Assembly (NCBI GenBank): GCA_937880075.1
Contig: CALFLM010000046.1
Coordinates: 1-52,247, forward strand
Direction: 5' to 3'
Source: an uncultured Romboutsia sp.
GTDB lineage: Bacteria; Bacillota; Clostridia; Peptostreptococcales; Peptostreptococcaceae
DNA length: 52,247 nucleotides
The notes below the pieces were generated by a model that was not told the origin of the DNA, did not search any database, and saw only the letters and a list, made by a program, of their open reading frames with translations. Made by a program: the position numbers and the translations under genes. Below, in pieces: positions 26,172 to 35,665 of this stretch (positions within the stretch are counted from its first letter, which is position 1; each line of letters begins with the position of its first letter).

Positions 26172-27107
26172 ATGTCACAAGCTAAAGTTGAAGTTAAAGA
26201 ATCTAAGGTTAAAGTTGAGATTAAAAAGTCAAATAAGAAATCTAAAGGTCAACATGGTCTAGCTTATTGGGCATTTGTTGGACCAAGTTTATTTGCATTT
26301 TCATTAGTTGTACTTATTCCATTAATATTAGGAATTTATTATTCATTTACAAATTGGAATGGTATAGGATCTAATGTAGAATGGGTTGGATTTAAAAACT
26401 ATATAAAAGTATTTAATGATGAAGGATTTAGAAACTCACTTTGGTTTACTGTTAAATTTACTGTAGTATCAGTTATTTCTATAAATGTAATAGCATTTTT
26501 CTTAGCATTACTAGTAACTAGAGAATCGAAAATAAGTAATTTACTTAGAACAATATTTTTTATGCCAAACTTAATTGGAGGGCTAATATTAGGTTTTATA
26601 TGGCAATTCATATTTGTTAATGTATTTAATGCTATAGGTCAAGCATTAGGTCAAGAATGGATGATGGGATGGTTATCAAATTCAACTACAGGTTTTTGGG
26701 GAATTGTAATTATTATGGCTTGGCAAATGGCAGGATACGTTATGGTTATTTATATAGCAGGTCTTCAAAACATTCCACAAGAACTAAATGAAGCTGCAAA
26801 AATTGATGGAGCAAATGCATGGCAAAGAATAAAACTTATAACTTTCCCAATGATAAGACCATCATTTACTATAAGTTTATTTTTAACACTTTCTAACTCA
26901 TTTAAGTTATTTGATCAAAACTTAGCTTTAACTAATGGAGGTCCAGGTAATTCAACTCAAATGCTTGCACTTAATATTTATCAAACAGCGTTTTCATATA
27001 ACAAAATGAATTTAGCTCAAGCTAAAGCTGTAATATTTTTTGTATTTGTTTGCATTATAACATTAGTTCAAGTTTATATGACTAAGAAAGATGAGGTGGA
27101 GGCATAA
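26172..27107 (+). CDS. Sugar ABC permease, MalF/MsmF type
   Basis: This encodes 311 residues, ATG after AAAGGGGGGAATAATTT. A Lys-rich cytoplasmic tail of 30 residues precedes six membrane helices. The MalF-like pattern includes YWAFVGPSLFAFSLVVLIPL at the first helix. The EAA loop that docks the ATPase is ELNEAAKIDGANAWQRIKLI (about 211-230). The end NGGPGNSTQMLALNIYQTAF is typical of MsmF-type subunits. It pairs with the next gene to form the membrane channel. Confidence 0.93.
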   Translation: MSQAKVEVKESKVKVEIKKSNKKSKGQHGLAYWAFVGPSLFAFSLVVLIPLILGIYYSFTNWNGIGSNVEWVGFKNYIKVFNDEGFRNSLWFTVKFTVVSVISINVIAFFLALLVTRESKISNLLRTIFFMPNLIGGLILGFIWQFIFVNVFNAIGQALGQEWMMGWLSNSTTGFWGIVIIMAWQMAGYVMVIYIAGLQNIPQELNEAAKIDGANAWQRIKLITFPMIRPSFTISLFLTLSNSFKLFDQNLALTNGGPGNSTQMLALNIYQTAFSYNKMNLAQAKAVIFFVFVCIITLVQVYMTKKDEVEA

Positions 27108-27925
27108 TGAATAAAAAATTAAGTAAGATAGCATTAGATATATTAGGTATAATACTAGCATTAATATGTTTATCACCATTTTATATAATAATAGTAAACT
27201 CATTTAAAACAAAGGGAGAATTGTTTGAAAGTACACTAGCTTTACCAGAAAAGTTTAATCTTGATAACTATATTAAAGCATGGGAGCAATTAGATTTTAT
27301 AAAAGTATTAGGAAACTCGTTATTTATAACAGTTATAAGTATAGTATTCATAGTAGTATTTGCATCTATGGCAGCTTGGATGTTACAAAGAACAAACTCT
27401 AAAATAAGTAATATAATACTATTTATATTTATATCTTCAATGTTAGTTACATTTCAATCTATAATGTTACCTCTTATAAATATAATGGGTAAATTAAATT
27501 TACTTAATGTACCAGGAATTATATTTATGTATATAGGATTTGGATGTGCATCTGCAATATTTTTATATCATGGATTTGTAAAGAGTATACCAAAAGAGTT
27601 AGATGAAGCTGCATTAATAGATGGATGTAGTAAATGGCAAACATATAGATATATAATATTTCCACTTTTAAAGCCAATATCAATAACTGTTGCAATACTT
27701 AATACAGTTTGGATATGGAATGACTTTTTATTGCCATCATTAGTTATAAATCAAGCAGGTACTAGAACAATACCACTTTCAATGTTTTTCTTCTTTGGTC
27801 AATATACAAAGCAATGGGATTTAGCACTTGCAGGTTTAGTTCTTACAATAATACCAGTTTTAATATTCTATTTCTTTGTTCAAAAACATATTATAAAGAG
27901 CCTAACAGCAGGAAGTATAAAATAA
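27107..27925 (+). CDS. Sugar ABC permease, MalG/MsmG type
   Basis: This encodes 272 residues, ATG overlapping the previous stop by one base, with GAGGTGGAGG upstream. Six membrane helices; the EAA loop ELDEAALIDGCSKWQTYRYI sits near residues 164-183. The C-terminus (FFFVQKHIIKSLTAGSIK) ends in the usual TAGSIK tail of this family. It is the partner of the preceding permease. No ATPase gene follows, so a shared MsmX-like ATPase from elsewhere is expected, as known in other Firmicutes. Confidence 0.93.
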   Translation: MNKKLSKIALDILGIILALICLSPFYIIIVNSFKTKGELFESTLALPEKFNLDNYIKAWEQLDFIKVLGNSLFITVISIVFIVVFASMAAWMLQRTNSKISNIILFIFISSMLVTFQSIMLPLINIMGKLNLLNVPGIIFMYIGFGCASAIFLYHGFVKSIPKELDEAALIDGCSKWQTYRYIIFPLLKPISITVAILNTVWIWNDFLLPSLVINQAGTRTIPLSMFFFFGQYTKQWDLALAGLVLTIIPVLIFYFFVQKHIIKSLTAGSIK

Positions 27926-28081
27926 ATATAGGGTTAAAATATAATATTTACTATAAAAAATTATATAAATCAAATTAATATAATATTAGAGTTTAGATAT
28001 ATACTTGTATTTCAATTTTAATATTAATCTGTTAATAGAAAATAAAAATAATTATAGAAAGTATTATATAGAGGTGACGCT

Positions 28082-29083
28082 ATGAAGATAACAATAAAAG
28101 ATGTAGCAAAAGAGGCGAACGTTGCCACATCTACAGTGTCTAGGGTTTTATCTAATAGCCCAAAAATAAGTGAAAAAACTAAGGAAAAGGTGCATAAAGC
28201 TATAAAAAAATTAAATTATAAACCAAACGCAATAGCTAGAAGCTTAGCAAATAATAAAACTAGAATATTAGGAGTAATACTTCCTGAAGATGCTGATGAT
28301 ATATTAAATAATCCATTTTTTATAAATGCTATGAAGGGAATGAGCATGTATGCACAAAAGAAAAGCTACTATATAACTTATGCCTTTAGCAAAACTCAGA
28401 ATATAGAAAGAAAGCATTTAAAAGATATAATAAATAGCAATTTAGTTGATGGAGTTATACTCCTTAGAGTAAGTGAAGATGATAAAAATATAGCATATTT
28501 GAAGAACATAGATTTTCCATTTGTTGTAGTTGGAAGACCTGATAACCAAGAGGATGTTTTATGGGTTAATAATGATAATACTACTGCAATGTATAATGTT
28601 GTAGAGAAGTTAATTAAAAAAGGTCATAGAAAAATAGGTTTTGTAGGAGCTATTGAAAATCTTAGTATGTCTAAAGATAGATTTATAGGATATAAAAATG
28701 CACTTTCTGATAACAAAATAAGCTATGATGAAAGTATTGTTGTACATAAGGATGAATTCATAGAAAATGAAGAACAAAGTGAATGCAATGAGCTTTTACA
28801 AAATAAAGATATAACTGCGATTGTTACAACTGATGATCTTATAGCTTTTGGTATTATGAAAGAGTTAAAATTAAAAAATATAGATAATATATCAATAGTA
28901 GGATTTAATAATACACCTTTATCGGCATATCAAAATCCACCACTTGCTACGGTTGATATAAATGCCTATGAGTTAGGATATAGTGCGGCAAAATTACTTA
29001 TAAATAATTTAGAAGGTAGTGAGAATACAAAAAGAAACTATATAGTTGATACAGAATTTATAGAGAGAGAATCTTTTATATAA
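28082..29083 (+). CDS. LacI-family transcriptional regulator
   Basis: This encodes 333 residues, ATG after GAGGTGACGCT. The N-terminal helix-turn-helix MKITIKDVAKEANVATSTVS and hinge KLNYKPNAIARSLANNKT are diagnostic for the LacI/GalR family. A periplasmic-binding-protein-like effector domain follows (about 60-333), with LGVILPEDADDI, KGHRKIGFVG and a C-terminal ATVDINAYELGYSAAKLL. The fit is closest to MalR-like members, which agrees with the GCAATCGATTGC operator before the sugar operon 3.3 kb upstream. It has a 156-base gap before it, so it may use its own promoter. The effector sugar is unknown. Confidence 0.92.
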   Translation: MKITIKDVAKEANVATSTVSRVLSNSPKISEKTKEKVHKAIKKLNYKPNAIARSLANNKTRILGVILPEDADDILNNPFFINAMKGMSMYAQKKSYYITYAFSKTQNIERKHLKDIINSNLVDGVILLRVSEDDKNIAYLKNIDFPFVVVGRPDNQEDVLWVNNDNTTAMYNVVEKLIKKGHRKIGFVGAIENLSMSKDRFIGYKNALSDNKISYDESIVVHKDEFIENEEQSECNELLQNKDITAIVTTDDLIAFGIMKELKLKNIDNISIVGFNNTPLSAYQNPPLATVDINAYELGYSAAKLLINNLEGSENTKRNYIVDTEFIERESFI

Positions 29084-29216
29084 TAATATAAATTTTGAGT
29101 AAAAAGTTTAATAGAAAATAGATCTAATTTAGAAGGTAATGATATAGAAATTAATATTTATTATAAAAAATATATAGTAAAAAATGTATATCTAATAAAG
29201 ATGTTTCATTAAACTA

Positions 29217-29260
29217 AAATATGACTCCTTAATATATAAGGCGTCATATTTTTTTTATAC
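29217..29260 (+). terminator. Terminator after the LacI-family gene
   Basis: AATATGAC-T-CCTTA pairs with TAAGG-C-GTCATATT around ATATA, followed by more than seven T. Confidence 0.85.
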
Positions 29261-29333
29261 ACTAAATAAAAAATTAAATTTCATTATAATATGCTTAATA
29301 TTTACCAATATTTTTATGAATCAACAAAATACC

Positions 29334-29363
29334 TTGAACAAATAATCATAAATGTTATATAAT
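29334..29363 (+). promoter_or_regulatory. Promoter of the NlpC/P60 hydrolase gene
   Basis: TTGAAC (29334-29339), 18 bases, TATAAT (29358-29363). A leader of about 75 bases follows before the ATG at 29445. Confidence 0.6.
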
Positions 29364-29444
29364 GGATATATATGAATAAAAATATATTATACAAAAGGTT
29401 ACAAAAAAAATACATTATCTGTTAATTTTAAAAGGAGATTGATT

Positions 29445-30788
29445 ATGTTAAATAGAAAAATTGCGGTAGGAGTAAGTATACCTGCTATGGCATTTGCATT
29501 ATCAGCTACAGCTTCATTTGCAAATTCAAATGAAGGTACAGTAACTGCTAGTGTATTAAATGTAAGAAGTGGCCCAAGTACAAGTTATAGTGTTACTACT
29601 AAGATATATAAAGGCAATAAAGTAGAAATATTAGAAACATCAAATGGATGGCATAAAATAAAAGCATCAAATGGAAAAATAGGATGGGTAAGTGGAAGTT
29701 ACATAAGTGTTTATTCAGGAAGTACATCACAAACATCATATAAAGCAACAGTAACTGCAACTTCATTAAATGTAAGAAGCGGTGCTAGTACAAGTTATTC
29801 AGTGATAACAAAGTTATCAAAAGGAACAGTAGTAGATGTAATAGAAAGTGCATCAAATGGATGGAAAAAGATAAAAACATCAGGTGGAACAACAGGATGG
29901 GTAAGTGGAAGCTACTTAAAAACTGGTGTAGTAGAAGATTCATCAACAGATAACTCAACATCATCATATAAGGCAACAGTAACAGCAGATTCATTAAATG
30001 TAAGAAAAGGTGCTGGGACAAGCTATTCAATAATAACAAAGTTATCAAAAGGAACAGTAGTAGATGTAATAGAAAGTGCGTCAAATGGATGGAAAAAGAT
30101 AAAGACATCAGGTAAAACAGTTGGATGGGTAAGTGGAAGTTACTTAAAAACTGGTGTAGTAGAAGATTCATCAACAGACAATTCAACATCATCATATAAG
30201 GCAACAGTAACAGCAGATTCACTAAATGTAAGAAAAGGTGCTGGGACAAGCTATTCAATAATAACAAAGTTATCAAAAGGAACAGTAGTAGATGTAATAG
30301 AAAGTGCGTCAAATGGATGGAAAAAGATAAAGACATCAGGTAAAACAGTTGGATGGGTAAGTGGAAGCTACTTAAAAACTGGTGTAGTAGATGAACCATC
30401 AACACCATCTACTAACAAAGTACAAGCAGTACTAGATTTAGCAGAAAAACAATTAGGTAAGCCTTATGTATGGGGGGCTGAAGGTCCAAATAGTTTTGAC
30501 TGTTCAGGATTAACATACTATGTATATAAAAATGCGGCTGGTATAACATTACCTAGAACTTCATCAGCTCAATACGGTGTTGGAGTAGATGTAAGTAAAT
30601 CAAACTTACAAGCAGGAGATTTAATATTCTCAAGTACTGATGGAACTGGTAATATAACACATGTTGCTATATATGCAGGAAATGGACAAATGATACATGC
30701 ACCAAGAGCTGGTATGAACGTTGAGAAGGTTAGCATAAATAATAGCTACTGGAGTAATGCATACATAGGTGCAAAAAGAGTTTTATAA
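29445..30788 (+). CDS. SH3-repeat NlpC/P60 peptidoglycan hydrolase
   Basis: This encodes 447 residues from ATG at 29445, with AAAGGAG 8 bases upstream. A signal peptide (about 1-27, ending ATASFA) directs secretion. Four bacterial SH3 domains follow (about 30-90, 98-160, 174-236, 250-312), each with SLNVR or VLNVR and GWVSGSY. They are expected to bind the cell wall. A short linker leads to an NlpC/P60 domain (about 327-447): the nucleophile Cys is in NSFDCSGLTYYVY, the His in ITHVAIYAGNG and the third polar residue in MIHAPRAG. Enzymes of this type cut the gamma-D-Glu-diamino-acid bond of peptidoglycan stems. SH3 domains 3 and 4 are identical in protein. Confidence 0.94.
   Translation: MLNRKIAVGVSIPAMAFALSATASFANSNEGTVTASVLNVRSGPSTSYSVTTKIYKGNKVEILETSNGWHKIKASNGKIGWVSGSYISVYSGSTSQTSYKATVTATSLNVRSGASTSYSVITKLSKGTVVDVIESASNGWKKIKTSGGTTGWVSGSYLKTGVVEDSSTDNSTSSYKATVTADSLNVRKGAGTSYSIITKLSKGTVVDVIESASNGWKKIKTSGKTVGWVSGSYLKTGVVEDSSTDNSTSSYKATVTADSLNVRKGAGTSYSIITKLSKGTVVDVIESASNGWKKIKTSGKTVGWVSGSYLKTGVVDEPSTPSTNKVQAVLDLAEKQLGKPYVWGAEGPNSFDCSGLTYYVYKNAAGITLPRTSSAQYGVGVDVSKSNLQAGDLIFSSTDGTGNITHVAIYAGNGQMIHAPRAGMNVEKVSINNSYWSNAYIGAKRVL
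29922..30377 (+). repeat. Tandem 228-bp duplication inside the hydrolase gene
   Basis: Bases 29922-30149 and 30150-30377 are the same except for four silent differences (GAT/GAC, AAC/AAT, TTA/CTA, AGT/AGC). They encode one linker plus one SH3 domain each, in frame (76 codons). Confidence 0.9.
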
Positions 30789-30809
30789 TAGAAATTAAAT
30801 ACTTTATAT

Positions 30810-30850
30810 AAATACCTCAAATATAAATATATTATTTGTAGGTATTTTTT
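30810..30850 (+). terminator. Terminator of the NlpC/P60 gene
   Basis: AAATACC-TC-AAATA pairs with TATTT-GTA-GGTATTT, followed by T. Confidence 0.7.
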
Positions 30851-30955
30851 TGTATGAAAATCTTTATTTTTCTTTATTTATTATAAAACTATGTTTATTA
30901 TATTAACATAAAGAAAATTATTCAAATAACAATATGTTTAATCAAGGAGACTAAT

Positions 30956-31816
30956 ATGGTACTTAAAAAATATGAATTTTTAAAAGAGTATAATATAGAA
31001 GAAGAATTTTTAATAGATAACAATATAGATTGGAATGAATTAGAAAAAATTTATAACGATTATAGTATGTATCGAAAAAGTTACGAAACACAAGCAAATT
31101 TAATTGCTAATATACTTAGAGAGCATAAAAAGGTGCACTCTGTAAAAACACGTGTTAAGGATGAGAATCATCTAATAGAGAAGATTATAAGAAAAACAGA
31201 AGCTAGAAGAAGAAAATATGGAAAAGATTTTAATTTTACAGTAGAAAATTATAAAGATGAAATAACAGATTTAGTAGGAATAAGAGTAATACATATATTT
31301 AAAGAAGACTGGGAGGAAATCCATAATTTTATAACTACGATGTGGAATGTAAATGAGATAGTTGCAAATATTAGAAAAGGAGATAATACTAAGACGTTTG
31401 AAGAATTAGGAATTGAAGTTTGTTCTAGATTATCAGGATACCGTTCTGTTCACTATCTTGTAGAATCATACCCAACTACAGAAAAAGTTATAACAGAAGT
31501 ACAAGTCAGAACTATATTTGAAGAAGGATATGGTGAAATAGACCACCAGCTTAGATATTCATTAAATGAAATACCAGAAATATTAGAACAAAACTTAATG
31601 TTGCTTAATAGAATAGCAGGAAGCTCTGATGAGATGGCATCTTTAATAAATTTATTAAGTAAAAATTTTAAAGATATAGAAAGTGAATATAACAAGAAAA
31701 TAGAAGAAAAAAATAATAAAATATTAAAGCTTAAGGAAAATATACTAAAAAATCAATCTTTAGATGAAGAGAATAAAAAATTGTTATTAGAAAATATAGA
31801 AGGTATAATAAAATAG
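30956..31816 (+). CDS. RelA/SpoT-domain (p)ppGpp synthetase-like protein
   Basis: This encodes 286 residues, ATG after AAGGAGACT. The synthetase domain occupies about 45-205 and has the key elements: SVKTRVKDENHLIEKI (pyrophosphate-donor site), DLVGIRV (105-111), GYRSVH (161-166), EVQVRT (181-186) and EIDHQLRY (194-201). A helical N-terminal extension of about 45 residues and a coiled-coil tail (about 230-286) flank it. No HD hydrolase, TGS or ACT domain is present, so it is a small alarmone synthetase rather than a long Rel. It would make (p)ppGpp from ATP and GTP/GDP. The next gene begins 58 bases on behind a hairpin. All catalytic motifs look intact. Confidence 0.88.
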   Translation: MVLKKYEFLKEYNIEEEFLIDNNIDWNELEKIYNDYSMYRKSYETQANLIANILREHKKVHSVKTRVKDENHLIEKIIRKTEARRRKYGKDFNFTVENYKDEITDLVGIRVIHIFKEDWEEIHNFITTMWNVNEIVANIRKGDNTKTFEELGIEVCSRLSGYRSVHYLVESYPTTEKVITEVQVRTIFEEGYGEIDHQLRYSLNEIPEILEQNLMLLNRIAGSSDEMASLINLLSKNFKDIESEYNKKIEEKNNKILKLKENILKNQSLDEENKKLLLENIEGIIK

Positions 31817-31829
31817 TTATAAATTATAG

Positions 31830-31870
31830 CCTCCATATATAAGATTTATTAAAAAGCTTATATGTGGGGG
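31830..31870 (+). promoter_or_regulatory. Hairpin between the Rel-like and GNAT-like genes covering the ribosome-binding site
   Basis: CCTCCATATATAAG (31830-31843) pairs with CTTATATGTGGGGG (31857-31870) as 14 pairs if two G-U pairs are allowed. TTTTA follows. The 3-prime arm contains GTGGGGG, the only plausible ribosome-binding site of the gene starting at 31875, so the hairpin should reduce its translation or terminate. Confidence 0.65.
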
Positions 31871-31874
31871 TTTT

Positions 31875-32513
31875 ATGATAGATTTAGAAAATTATATAGA
31901 TGAAATTAAATTAAATTTAATGTCTAAAAATATAAAATATATAAAAAAATGTAAATATAAAACTATACCTACAAATGAAAAGTATAAATATAGGGAAGAA
32001 AAAATTAAAGATTACAACTATTATGTTAAACTAATAAAAAAATTGAAAAAGTATATAAAAGATTCAAAAGACGTGGAATTTTATACAAGATATGATAAAT
32101 TCAATAATTTAGTTTGTTTAATAAGCAAGTTTGATATAAATCAAATAGATATAAATTTAAATATTGATATAAGAATAATAATAGGAGATAAATATGATAC
32201 TTATATGAAAGCTACATACTATCAAGAAACATGTGGTATATTATATTTAGAAGAGTTTGAATCTGGTAGTAGAAATAATGGATATGGATCAATGCTATTA
32301 GAAAATTTAAATTTTATTATAGATAACATAAATATTAGACTAATTAACTATAATGACTATAGTAAAACTTATAATTTTAAACCTATAAAAATCCTAAAAG
32401 GAAGAGCAATACCTTTTAAAAGTGTTATAAGCCAAGAAGACTTAAATAAATTATACACAAAATATGGATTTAAAATAGATAATGACAATTATTTATTAAA
32501 AAATAGGGAATAA
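31875..32513 (+). CDS. GNAT-like protein downstream of the Rel-like gene
   Basis: This encodes 212 residues from ATG at 31875, with GGGGG only 4 bases upstream. The first 80 residues are Lys/Tyr-rich. The C-terminal half looks like a GNAT acetyltransferase: a strand ending GILYLEEFESGSRNNGYGSM provides the RNxGYG acetyl-CoA loop, followed by a helix (LLENLNFII). LNKLYTKYGFKIDNDNYLLK resembles the final motif. Catalysis and substrate are unknown. It may be co-expressed with the Rel-like gene, with the hairpin in between controlling it. The family call rests on motif shape only. Confidence 0.65.
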   Translation: MIDLENYIDEIKLNLMSKNIKYIKKCKYKTIPTNEKYKYREEKIKDYNYYVKLIKKLKKYIKDSKDVEFYTRYDKFNNLVCLISKFDINQIDINLNIDIRIIIGDKYDTYMKATYYQETCGILYLEEFESGSRNNGYGSMLLENLNFIIDNINIRLINYNDYSKTYNFKPIKILKGRAIPFKSVISQEDLNKLYTKYGFKIDNDNYLLKNRE

Positions 32514-32570
32514 ATATATATATCATAGTAAATACAAATATATAAATAAAACGATACTAAGGAGGCTAAA

Positions 32571-35498
32571 ATGGATTACAAAATAGGTACAAATTACAAT
32601 GGATTCATACTTGTAAGAGAAGAAAATATAAAAGAAGTAAACTCTATAGCTAGAATATTTGAACATGAAAAAACAGGTGCAAGACTTTTACATATGGAAA
32701 ATGATGATACTAATAAAGTATTTTCAATAGGATTTAAAACACCTCCCAAAGACAGTACGGGTGTTATGCACATACTAGAACACAGTGTTTTATGTGGATC
32801 TAGAAAATTCCCAACTAAAGAACCATTTGTTGAGCTTGTAAAAGGTTCTTTAAATACATTTTTAAATGCAATGACATTTAGTGATAAAACAATATATCCT
32901 ATAGCTAGCCAAAATGAAAAAGATTTCTTTAATTTAATGGATGTATATTTAGATGCAGTATTTTATCCTAATATATACAAAACAAAAGAAATACTTATGC
33001 AAGAAGGATGGCATTATGACCTTGAGAAAAAGGAAGATGAGTTAACATATAAAGGTGTTGTATATAATGAAATGAAGGGAGCATTCTCATCTCCTGAAGG
33101 AATATTAATGAGAAAGATACAGGAAACATTATTCCCAGATAATACTTATTCAAATGAGTCAGGAGGAGATCCAAAGCATATTCCTGATTTAACATATGAA
33201 CAATTTATAGATACACATAAAAAATACTATCATCCATCTAATAGTTATATATTCTTATATGGAGATATGAATTTAGAAAAATGCTTAAAATTCATAAATG
33301 AAGAATACTTAGCTGATTTTGATAAAAAAGAAATAGATGCAGAAATTAATCCACAAGAAAAATATAATAGCATAAAAGATGTGGAATATACTTATTCAAT
33401 ATCTGAAGAAGATGATGATAGTGAAAAAACTTTCTTAGCTTTAAACTATGTAACAGGAAAATCAACTGATGAAGAAGTTTATATGGACCTAAACTTATTA
33501 GAATATATACTTCTTGAAGCGGAAGGTGCACCACTTAAAAAAGCGATACTTGATGCAGAAATAGGAAAAGATGTTTTTGGTAGTTTTGATGGTGGAATAC
33601 TTCAACCTGTATTTAGTATAATAGCTAAAAATAGTGATGCTAGCAAAAAAGAAGAATTTAAAAAAGTCGTTTATGACACACTTAATGACATTGTAGAAAA
33701 TGGAATAGATAAAAAACTTATAGAAGGATGTATAAATGCATTTGAATTTAGATTAAGAGAAGCAGATACTGGTGGATATCCAAAAGGATTAGTATACTAT
33801 ATGAATGTTATGGATAGTTGGTTATATGGTGGAGACCCACTTATGCATATAAAATATGAACATGCAATAGAAAATGTTAAGAAGTCTCTTAATACTAATC
33901 ACTTTGAAGAGCTTATTAAAAAATATATGTTAGACAACACTCATGCATCTTTACTTACACTAAAGCCAGAAAAAGGGTTGGCACAAAGAGAAGAAGATGA
34001 GTTAAAAGAAAAATTACAAATTTATAAAGATAGTTTAAGTGAAGAAGAATTAAATAATATAGTTGAAGAAACTAATAACTTAATACTTCGTCAAAGTATA
34101 CCAGACTCACAAGAACTTTTAGAAACTATACCACTACTTAGCTTAGATGATATAGGAAAAGAAGTTGAAGATTTATCTATAAATAAAGTTAAACATAATG
34201 ATATAGAAATACTTCACTGCAATACATTTACAAGTAATATAGCTTACTTAAACTTTATGTTCTATGGAAAATGTATAGCTGAAGAAGATATACCGTATTT
34301 TAGTTTATTGGGTAATTTACTTTCAAAAGTTGATACTAAAACTTATGACTATAAAGAATTATCTAATGAAATACTTATAAATACTGGTGATATGTACTTT
34401 AGAAATCAAGTGTATGGAAATGATAAAGATGAAAATAAATACTATCCATTCTTAGAAGTACGTACTAAGGTTATGGATGATAAGATATATAAATCTATGG
34501 AAATAATGGGTGATATAGTTAAAAACTCTTTATTTGAAGATAACAAGAGAATAAGAGAAGTAATAAGAGAGCTTATTTCAAGAATAGAAATGATGCTTAT
34601 GCAAGCTGGTCATCAAGTTGCAGTTGGAAGAGTTGCATCATATTTCTCACCTGCAGCATCATATATAGAAAAAATATCAGGATATGATTATTATAAATTC
34701 TTAAAAGATATAGAAAATGATTTTGATAATAAAATAGAAAATTTAAAATCTAAATTATATGAATTACAAAGAACTATATTTAATAAAAATAATTTAATGA
34801 TATTTATAACTGGTGAAGATAAGGAATTAAATTTATTAAAGGAAAATATGAACAAAGTTGTTGATGTATTATCTATTGAGTCTTTAAATAATAATGATTA
34901 TACATTTAATGAAAAAAGAAAAAATGAAGGATTAATGACTCCTGCTAATGTAGATTATGTATGTAAAGGATACAACTTTAAAAAGCTTGGATATGACTAC
35001 AACGGAAGTTTATTAGTATTAAAAACTATACTAGGATATGATTATTTATGGAATAGAGTAAGGGTTAAAGGTGGGGCATATGGATGTATGTCAACTATTG
35101 CAAGAACTGGTAACATGGCATTTGTATCTTACAGAGACCCTAACTTAACAGAAACTCTTAAGGCTTTTAATGAAGCACCAGATTTTATAAAATCATTTGA
35201 TGTTTCAGATAGAGAAATGACAAAATATATTATAGGTACTATAAGTAATTTAGATATGCCGCTAACTCCAGCATCTAAGGGTGAAAAAGCTCTTGGTATG
35301 TATATGAGAGGTATAACTAAGGAAGATAGACAAAGAGAAAGAGATGAAGTTTTATCAACTAATGTTGAAACTATAAAAGAGTTTAATAAACTTATAGAAG
35401 ATATAATGAAGCAAGATTTTATATGTGTTGTTGGTGATGAAAAGAAAATTAAAGCTGATAAAGATGTATTCAAAAATTTAATAAATGTATTTAATTAA
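32571..35498 (+). CDS. M16C (presequence-protease-like) metalloprotease
   Basis: This encodes 975 residues, ATG after AAGGAGGCTAAA. The inverted zinc motif HILEHSVLCGS (His, Glu, His near residues 66-70) and the downstream Glu in VVYNEMKGAFSSPEG mark an active pitrilysin-type domain. NTFLNAMTFSDKTIYPIASQ lies between them and is typical of the M16C branch (PreP, falcilysin). Four M16 domain units joined by a helical hinge (about 470-520) fit the length. The late RVRVKGGAYGCMS segment is the substrate-binding R/Y element of the C-terminal half. It has no signal peptide, so it probably degrades peptides in the cytoplasm. Single gene with its own terminator. Confidence 0.93.
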   Translation: MDYKIGTNYNGFILVREENIKEVNSIARIFEHEKTGARLLHMENDDTNKVFSIGFKTPPKDSTGVMHILEHSVLCGSRKFPTKEPFVELVKGSLNTFLNAMTFSDKTIYPIASQNEKDFFNLMDVYLDAVFYPNIYKTKEILMQEGWHYDLEKKEDELTYKGVVYNEMKGAFSSPEGILMRKIQETLFPDNTYSNESGGDPKHIPDLTYEQFIDTHKKYYHPSNSYIFLYGDMNLEKCLKFINEEYLADFDKKEIDAEINPQEKYNSIKDVEYTYSISEEDDDSEKTFLALNYVTGKSTDEEVYMDLNLLEYILLEAEGAPLKKAILDAEIGKDVFGSFDGGILQPVFSIIAKNSDASKKEEFKKVVYDTLNDIVENGIDKKLIEGCINAFEFRLREADTGGYPKGLVYYMNVMDSWLYGGDPLMHIKYEHAIENVKKSLNTNHFEELIKKYMLDNTHASLLTLKPEKGLAQREEDELKEKLQIYKDSLSEEELNNIVEETNNLILRQSIPDSQELLETIPLLSLDDIGKEVEDLSINKVKHNDIEILHCNTFTSNIAYLNFMFYGKCIAEEDIPYFSLLGNLLSKVDTKTYDYKELSNEILINTGDMYFRNQVYGNDKDENKYYPFLEVRTKVMDDKIYKSMEIMGDIVKNSLFEDNKRIREVIRELISRIEMMLMQAGHQVAVGRVASYFSPAASYIEKISGYDYYKFLKDIENDFDNKIENLKSKLYELQRTIFNKNNLMIFITGEDKELNLLKENMNKVVDVLSIESLNNNDYTFNEKRKNEGLMTPANVDYVCKGYNFKKLGYDYNGSLLVLKTILGYDYLWNRVRVKGGAYGCMSTIARTGNMAFVSYRDPNLTETLKAFNEAPDFIKSFDVSDREMTKYIIGTISNLDMPLTPASKGEKALGMYMRGITKEDRQRERDEVLSTNVETIKEFNKLIEDIMKQDFICVVGDEKKIKADKDVFKNLINVFN

Positions 35499-35503
35499 TA
35501 AAT

Positions 35504-35536
35504 AAAAGTGTCTTAATTAATTTTAAGGCACTTTTA
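35504..35536 (+). terminator. Terminator of the M16C protease gene
   Basis: AAAAGTGTCTTAA pairs with TTAAGGCACTTTT, with one G-T pair. Confidence 0.75.
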
Positions 35537-35665
35537 TATTTAATATAAATATTGATATAATAAAGATATAAAATATTAATGATATAAATTTTAGTATAGG
35601 AGTATAAATGAAATTAAAAAAACTTAAAAATTAAATAAGTTGTTTATGTTAAAGATTACAAAAAA

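Noticed and set aside
29785..30408. A 207-residue Leu/His-rich open frame on the minus strand with internal repeats
   Set aside because: It is the complement of the SH3 repeats of the NlpC/P60 gene. Its repeats follow from that gene, and it has no ribosome-binding site.
35608..35634. Eight-codon ORF (MKLKKLKN) after a GGAG-like sequence
   Set aside because: Too short and low-complexity to support as a gene. It lies between two terminators with no clear promoter.
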